A stretch of 10,053 nucleotides of DNA, taken from contig CAILAO010000033.1 in NCBI GenBank assembly GCA_903832105.1, forward strand, positions 1-10,053, written 5' to 3'. The DNA is from an uncultured Pseudomonadota bacterium (GTDB lineage Bacteria; Bdellovibrionota_B; Oligoflexia; Oligoflexales; CAILAO01). The notes beneath the pieces were generated by a model. It saw only the letters and a program-made list of their open reading frames with translations, was not told the origin of the DNA and did not search any database. Within the stretch, counting starts at the first letter, position 1; the number at the start of each line of letters is the position of its first letter. The position numbers were made by a program, and so were the translations under genes. Of the stretch, positions 6,728 to 10,053 are shown one piece after another.

Positions 6728-7189
6728 ATGACAACACCCGCGCAAAGACCTTATAAACGAAAACTAGTTAACTTTCTCATTGATCCACTGTTTCAATTTC
6801 GTTTTGCATCACAGATTCTCGGGATTCTCTGTGTTTTTTCGCTTGTCTTCGGTGGTTTTGCCTATCTTCTGATTCGTCTACTATACGGGACGTTTGATAT
6901 GGTCGAGGTGGATCAATCTTTTGTCAGTCTCGTGAATGAACAAGTCTTCCAAATAGTCACAGGAATGATCGTGACTGCGATTGCTTTTTTCGCGATCACG
7001 ATCGCATTTGTTATCATCGAAACACATAAGATCGTCGGCGCTAAATACGCCATCATGAAATATTTTAGAGAGTACTTATTTAAAGGCAACTACGGAATGT
7101 GCCTAAGGTTGAGAAGAAGAGACTATTTCCAGGACCTTGCTGAGGTTCTTAATAAGTTTGTTGTTCAAGTTGGTGATAAGAAGGATTAG
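6728..7189 (+). CDS. Two-helix membrane protein with degenerate HAMP domain
   Basis: This is a 153-residue inner-membrane protein. A basic, probably cytoplasmic N-terminus (1-27) precedes transmembrane helix 1 (about 28-52) and a short periplasmic loop (53-72). Transmembrane helix 2 (about 74-98) runs straight into ETHKIVGAKYAIMKYFREYL and GNYGMCLRLRRRDYFQDLAEVLNKF (99-144). That last part has the length and pattern of a HAMP signal-relay domain, with two amphipathic helices joined by a connector and RDYFQDL in the place of the usual DELG-like motif. The proline normally early in helix 1 is replaced (GAKY). There is no methyl-accepting, kinase or cyclase output domain, and the protein simply ends after HAMP. 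It may pass a signal to a separate partner. The ribosome binding site, GGAAGG, is rather far (11 bases) from the ATG. The stop overlaps the convergent mutT-like stop by 3 bases. Confidence 0.75.
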   Translation: MTTPAQRPYKRKLVNFLIDPLFQFRFASQILGILCVFSLVFGGFAYLLIRLLYGTFDMVEVDQSFVSLVNEQVFQIVTGMIVTAIAFFAITIAFVIIETHKIVGAKYAIMKYFREYLFKGNYGMCLRLRRRDYFQDLAEVLNKFVVQVGDKKD

Positions 7190-7596
7190 AAATCTTCTGA
7201 GATATTTGTCGCAATGAGTTTCTCCAGAATCGGCAGGTCGGCTGGCGGAAAATCAAATTTACGAAGTTCATGAATCGGAATCCAGCGCCATTCGTCGTGT
7301 GCTGTCATCTTTTTTAAAGGCCCCTTGGCTTTACAAAGGAAACTCTGAATTTCGACGCTGGACTCAGGGCCGTGCGATGAGGAGGCGCAGAAGAATGGAC
7401 CGACTTTGATTTTCATGCCGAATTCTTCGTCGAACTCTCTAACAAGACATTTCTCAGGGGTTTCGCCCTTCTCGATTTTACCGCCTGGGAACTCCCAGAG
7501 TCCTCCGTAGCTATCAGAAAGGCGTCTTTTCGCAATCAAGATATGGCCGCGTTTTACGGTGATGCCAGCGCTGACTTTTTTAGTGGGCTTTTCCAT
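7186..7596 (-). CDS. MutT-type Nudix hydrolase
   Basis: This 136-residue Nudix hydrolase has a complete Nudix box at 39-61, G-KIEKG-E-TPEKCLV-REFDEEFGM. It matches GX5EX7REUXEEXGU, so the catalytic glutamates (Glu54, Glu57, Glu58) are present. WEFPGGK before the box, DEWRWIPIHEL (101-111) and the C-terminal DFPPAD followed by ILEKL are typical of MutT. In that family they go with hydrolysis of 8-oxo-dGTP and similar oxidised nucleotides to the monophosphate, which keeps damaged bases out of DNA. Substrate choice cannot be settled from sequence, and related Nudix enzymes share these motifs. The ATG lacks a strong Shine-Dalgarno sequence (only GAGAAT upstream). A possible -10, TATACT on the minus strand at 7630-7635, would give a leader of about 27 bases but has no good -35. 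The 196-base gap to the DUF503 gene holds no other gene that can be supported. Confidence 0.92.
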   Translation of the reverse strand: MEKPTKKVSAGITVKRGHILIAKRRLSDSYGGLWEFPGGKIEKGETPEKCLVREFDEEFGMKIKVGPFFCASSSHGPESSVEIQSFLCKAKGPLKKMTAHDEWRWIPIHELRKFDFPPADLPILEKLIATNISEDF

Positions 7597-7792
7597 GGTT
7601 AATTAAATTCTCATTAAAACATTAGAATCAGTATAACTTTCTTATGTTGCCCCGGATTTACCGCTTAAGGCGCTTACTATATTAAACTTTCTATAGCAAA
7701 CCAACTATTATTATCAGCTTAAATAACAATTTGGAAGGGTATTTTTATGTTTTGTAGTTTCGTTTGGGCAAGTCCCAAAAATTGCACTTTAT

Positions 7793-8101
7793 TTATTCAC
7801 TTAACTCAAACAGGGATTCTAAATCCTCGAGAAATGTTAGCTCCTCCGAGACACGACCGATACCGGTTCCCTCGCAGAAATCCGCGAGTTTATCGAGGTG
7901 TTGAGAAAGACGATCCTGACGATCACCGAACATAGCGATTGTAAGACTGGCGATCCCTTCTGATTCGAGGGTTGAAGAAGTACAAACAGCACAGTGAAAA
8001 CGCTCCCTTATCTTTTGACTTGTTTCTCGGAGCATTTTCCTGTCTTGTCCCCTGGCGCAGGTTTCCGGATCGAACTCAAGTTTCATAATGGCGATATGCA
8101 T
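7793..8101 (-). CDS. DUF503 (YlxP-like) small protein
   Basis: This 102-residue protein begins MHIAIMKLEF. Then come a basic segment (QDRKMLRETSQKIRERFHCAV, about 19-39), a strand SEGIASLTIAMFGDRQDRLSQHLDKLADFCEG (47-78) and an acidic tail. Length, strand-helix-strand order and the placement of K-x-R-L and RxRFxxAV resemble DUF503 proteins such as YlxP, small ferredoxin-like proteins. In Bacillus, ylxP lies in the nusA-infB-rbfA cluster and is linked to ribosome maturation. None of those genes is here, so this copy is detached. The identification is by eye and moderate; several usual DUF503 residues differ. The ATG has GAGGAT upstream at a somewhat long spacing. A terminator lies directly upstream, so expression probably needs the promoter-like sequence at 8152-8179 or read-through from the lipoprotein gene. 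Confidence 0.65.
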   Translation of the reverse strand: MHIAIMKLEFDPETCARGQDRKMLRETSQKIRERFHCAVCTSSTLESEGIASLTIAMFGDRQDRLSQHLDKLADFCEGTGIGRVSEELTFLEDLESLFELSE

Positions 8102-8118
8102 GGATTGAGATCCTCAAT

Positions 8119-8148
8119 AAAAAAGGGGCTAACCTCTTCGGTAGCCCC
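8119..8148 (-). terminator. Rho-independent terminator after the lipoprotein gene
   Basis: On the minus strand AGCCCC-type arms form a GC-rich stem. In plus coordinates GGGGCT (8125-8130) pairs with AGCCCC (8143-8148), and ACC (8132-8134) pairs with GGT (8140-8142). One base (8131) is bulged and the loop has five bases. The stem is followed in the minus direction by six Ts (8124-8119). It lies 52 bases past the stop of the lipoprotein gene and just before the DUF503 gene. Confidence 0.85.
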
Positions 8149-8151
8149 TAT

Positions 8152-8179
8152 ATTATATATTACTTATGATCTACTACAA
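8152..8179 (-). promoter_or_regulatory. Possible promoter for the DUF503 gene, abutting the terminator
   Basis: On the minus strand TTGTAG (8174-8179) and TATAAT (8152-8157) are 16 bases apart. The -10 is a perfect consensus and the -35 matches in three of six positions. Initiation about 7 bases further on, near 8145, would fall inside the first arm of the terminator stem. The new transcript would then carry only part of that arm. Confidence 0.4.
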
Positions 8180-8200
8180 GTTACAACAGAGAATAAAGAC

Positions 8201-9472
8201 TTACTTTATCACTATTGTTTGTTGAACGGCGGAGTTTTGCTGAACATTTTGACTTTGATGGCCGTCTTTACCTGGGTCAAGGATAACTTCGATATCTTTG
8301 CCATCATCTTTGTCGCCTTTGTCTTCAACAACGACTATGCACTCGTCAGCTTTTGAATCCTTCGCACAAGGATCTTCCGGAGGAGTGATGATTGTTTCAT
8401 CATCGTCGATAGGTTCTCCGTCGTCAGTTGGTTCCGATTCCGGTTTACTAACGTCATCTGCGAACGGGGTCTTGCATTGTTGACCTTTCTCAACATTCAC
8501 GTAGGTCACGACTGGGCTGCTGCCTGTTGGCACCAGAATGGTGTCGGTGATCTTGATGATTTGTTGCGAGGCGTTGATTTGTTCGAACGCAACTTCGCGG
8601 TGATAACGAGCAGTGTCATTTGTTGAAACTTTAAAACCGGCCGTGTGAACAAGGCGTCCGTCGACATTCTCACGCTTTGCCGTGATCGTAGCGGAAAGGG
8701 TTTCGGTGGTGCCAGCGGCTTCGTCGAGTAAGTGTACGACACTGACTTTGGCTTCAAAGGTGTCAGCTTTTCCAACTTCCATGCCGAGGGTTCTCGTGAA
8801 TTGGAGCGTGAGAACTTCAGCTTTGTCCGCGGCTGTTGCCGGATCATCGGGGAGATCGCCCACGATCGAAATCTTGATCGCAGCGGACGAAATCTTAATA
8901 CCGTCTTCAACTTCCTCAACTTTGGTGTCTTCAGGAATCTCTATCTTGACGCCAGTTTCGAGCTCAATCAGTTTTTGAACAATCACGACGACCTTTGTGA
9001 TTTCAGGATTGAGATGAAGCTTGCTTGTTTCGCTTAGCTTAGCAAGAAGCGCCGTTTGAAGAATTTGGCCCAAAAACTGGTCCGCATCTTCCATATTGAA
9101 ATTGAGGCCGATGTCTCGGCAATCTTCGGCGCTCGTATAGAAGCTATCGTTAATTTTAACTTCTTCCTGTCCTTTTTGAATCAAAAATTCTCTGTATTTT
9201 CTGACTGCTTCACGGAATTTTTTTGGCCAATCTTGACCGTTGTAGCTCGCGATAAGCTTATCGATTAAAACCGCGCGTGCCTTGGTCACTTCATCAATAC
9301 CGTCGAGGTAATTGATGGAACCATCCGTTAAACTCATCTTTTCAGCCGGGACAGCTGAAGATGAGAGATTTGAATTTTTTCCTTTTTTGGAAACCTTCAC
9401 AATGACACTACATCCCGAAAGCAGCATTGCGCCAACCACAACCATTCCCACAGTCTTCATCCATCGTCTCAT
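8201..9472 (-). CDS. Large lipoprotein of unknown function with acidic tail
   Basis: This 423-residue protein is not recognised. It starts MRRWMKTVGMVVVGAMLLSG with a textbook lipobox, LLSGC, so Cys21 should be lipidated by Lgt and the protein anchored in the envelope. A Ser/Lys-rich linker follows. A charged helical region comes next (about 60-185, including EDCRDIG and a leucine-rich stretch), then a beta-rich region of repeated short strands (about 190-330, such as GIKISSAAIKISIVG, EAKVSVVHLL, LSATITAKRE). A strongly acidic, low-complexity segment (about 340-402) and a Gln/Asn-rich end (NVQQNSAVQQTIVIK) complete it. Cysteines at about 118, 333, 369 and 378 could form disulfides. The start was set at the ATG at 9472 because GAGGAG (9480-9485) lies 7 bases upstream. 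The ATG at 9487 is in frame but has no ribosome binding site. A strong terminator follows the gene, which therefore appears monocistronic. Confidence 0.85.
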   Translation of the reverse strand: MRRWMKTVGMVVVGAMLLSGCSVIVKVSKKGKNSNLSSSAVPAEKMSLTDGSINYLDGIDEVTKARAVLIDKLIASYNGQDWPKKFREAVRKYREFLIQKGQEEVKINDSFYTSAEDCRDIGLNFNMEDADQFLGQILQTALLAKLSETSKLHLNPEITKVVVIVQKLIELETGVKIEIPEDTKVEEVEDGIKISSAAIKISIVGDLPDDPATAADKAEVLTLQFTRTLGMEVGKADTFEAKVSVVHLLDEAAGTTETLSATITAKRENVDGRLVHTAGFKVSTNDTARYHREVAFEQINASQQIIKITDTILVPTGSSPVVTYVNVEKGQQCKTPFADDVSKPESEPTDDGEPIDDDETIITPPEDPCAKDSKADECIVVVEDKGDKDDGKDIEVILDPGKDGHQSQNVQQNSAVQQTIVIK

Positions 9473-9479
9473 GTTTTTT

Positions 9480-9485
9480 CTCCTC
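9480..9485 (-). promoter_or_regulatory. Ribosome binding site that decides the lipoprotein start
   Basis: GAGGAG on the minus strand lies 7 bases before the ATG at 9472 and inside the five-codon extension that would begin at the ATG at 9487. Nothing resembling a Shine-Dalgarno sequence precedes the upstream ATG. Confidence 0.7.
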
Positions 9486-9623
9486 ATCGTCGTTCAAAAG
9501 TAATAATTGAAAACTTCACACAAACATACGACACGCTGTTACTTCTGTCGTAATCGTAGCCGCCAGAGGTAGTGCAATGAGAGTGCCAAGAAGGAGAACC
9601 GTGTTTTTTCAGGGGATGTCGAG

Positions 9624-9639
9624 TTATTAAAGTTAATAA
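9624..9639. repeat. 16-bp palindrome (7-2-7), possible operator
   Basis: TTATTAA-AG-TTAATAA has two exact 7-base reverse-complement arms around two bases. It lies 151 bases upstream of the lipoprotein start codon and 228 bases upstream of the CCA-adding enzyme start. It shares the architecture and the core TTAAAGTT with the palindrome at 170-185, read there on the minus strand. Confidence 0.35.
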
Positions 9640-9867
9640 ATATGACGAGTTAGAAGAGGACAAGTTTTTTAGTTTTTAGGAAATCGTCTTCCTATTTCGC
9701 GTATGCCTAACTGACAAACCGTCGAATAAAATGACAGACCTCACTCAAAAACCCCTTCTTTAATTGTATTGAACCCCCATTCTTTGCTAAATGGAGTGTA
9801 ACTGCTCGATCGTTAGGGAGGCAGAAACATTTAACTTTTCCTCGGCAATTCCGAACAAATTGATACC

Positions 9868-10053
9868 ATGGATGAGCAAAAGACAAGTAAAATGAAACAA
9901 GTACACCATAGATCGAATAAACAAGACCAAGCGTACGAATTTGCACGATGGATCCTACAAATATTGGAAGACGAAGGATTTATGGCAAGGCTTGCAGGCG
10001 GGTGTGTAAGAGATCGGCTTCTCGGGATAGAGCCAAAAGATTATGATATTGCA
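9868..10053 (+). CDS. CCA tRNA nucleotidyltransferase / poly(A) polymerase, N-terminal fragment
   Basis: The first 62 codons of a plus-strand gene are cut by the right edge. The fragment contains the class II nucleotidyltransferase signature LAGGCVRDRLLG followed by PKDYDIA. The GG of the nucleotide-binding turn, the RD pair and the two aspartates of DYD that bind catalytic metal are all present. Such enzymes add the CCA end to tRNAs, or add A tails to RNA; the specificity determinants lie beyond the window. The usual short helix (QAYEFARWILQILEDEGF) precedes the motif. Two starts are possible: the ATG at 9868 used here and one at 9892 (MKQVHH). Neither has a good Shine-Dalgarno sequence, and the frame is closed upstream at 9832. 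Confidence 0.9.
   Translation, partial: MDEQKTSKMKQVHHRSNKQDQAYEFARWILQILEDEGFMARLAGGCVRDRLLGIEPKDYDIA

Larger units (their letters stand above)
9473..9867. other. Divergent intergenic region without a supported gene
   Basis: The 395 bases between the lipoprotein gene (minus) and the CCA-adding enzyme gene (plus) should hold both promoters. A weak plus-strand candidate is TTGTAT (9764-9769) and TAAATG (9788-9793), with 18-base spacing and a TGC before the -10; it would leave a leader of about 68 bases. No good minus-strand promoter was found. The region contains the palindrome at 9624-9639, flanked by CGAGTTA at 9620-9626 and again at 9646-9652. A block around 9540-9600 is somewhat richer in G and C, but no stable RNA fold or known RNA could be recognised. 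Confidence 0.5.

Noticed and set aside
7660..7672. Imperfect inverted repeat CCGCTTAAGGCG between the mutT-like and DUF503 genes
   Set aside because: Arms are short and imperfect and no T tract follows on either strand, so it is not a convincing terminator.
7767..7781. TTGGG/CCCAA hairpin just past the DUF503 stop
   Set aside because: Only five pairs, and on the minus strand the T run comes before the stem rather than after it, so it does not look like a terminator.
7747..7935. Plus-strand 62-codon frame with a good Shine-Dalgarno-like GGAAGGG before its ATG
   Set aside because: From 7793 on it is antisense to the DUF503 gene and its translation is Arg/Pro-rich with no domain-like pattern. 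Only 15 codons are outside the other gene.
8506..8919. Long minus-strand frame of 137 codons inside the lipoprotein gene
   Set aside because: Arg/Pro/Ser-rich alternative frame of the lipoprotein gene with no independent start signal or domain pattern.
9590..9626. Tiny GTG frame (9 codons, ending at TAA) after AAGGAG, resembling a leader peptide
   Set aside because: Too short to support. There is no attenuator hairpin after it and the next plus-strand gene is over 200 bases away.
9707..9946. Minus-strand 79-codon frame with several cysteines and a hydrophobic stretch
   Set aside because: It needs a GTG start inside the conserved 5' end of the CCA-adding enzyme gene on the other strand and shows no recognisable family pattern.

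Overview
The window suggests a diderm (Gram-negative) bacterium of moderate, slightly AT-leaning composition. The evidence is Lgt together with two apparent lipoproteins, several Sec signal peptides, an exported FecR-domain protein and a porin-like or exported protein at the left edge. The mix of small exported proteins of unknown function, an isolated HAMP-like two-helix membrane protein, and frequent TTG and alternative starts would fit Bdellovibrionota or another former deltaproteobacterial lineage. That placement is inference only, because no marker gene in the window fixes the taxonomy. No mobile element, CRISPR array, rRNA or tRNA gene was seen. Most of the window looks like ordinary chromosome.

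Left block, about 1-4180, minus strand. At the edge is the 5' end of an exported protein, behind a 172-base regulatory gap that holds a 16-bp palindrome and a hairpin with a T tract. Next comes a compact cluster read right to left: a secreted or lipid-anchored trypsin-like protease, galE (UDP-glucose 4-epimerase), lgt (prolipoprotein diacylglyceryl transferase) and a PflX-type radical SAM protein. galE, lgt and pflX are 9-10 bases apart and probably form one operon. The lgt ribosome binding site overlaps the galE stop codon.

Middle block, about 4359-7596. A small DUF861-type cupin (plus) meets an exported FecR-domain protein (minus) with overlapping stop codons. The FecR gene diverges, across a 95-base promoter region, from two plus-strand genes: an exported hydrophobic protein of unknown function and a two-helix membrane protein with a degenerate HAMP domain and no output domain. 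The latter again overlaps stop codons with a MutT-type Nudix hydrolase on the minus strand. The FecR, exported-protein and HAMP-like trio is the best candidate here for an undescribed envelope system, but its function cannot be read from the sequence.

Right block, about 7793-10053. A DUF503 (YlxP-like) protein lies downstream of a 423-residue lipoprotein of unknown function. A clear Rho-independent terminator separates them, and a promoter-like sequence abuts that terminator. A 395-base gap with a second 16-bp palindrome leads to the 5' end of a class II CCA-adding enzyme or poly(A) polymerase on the plus strand, cut by the window edge.
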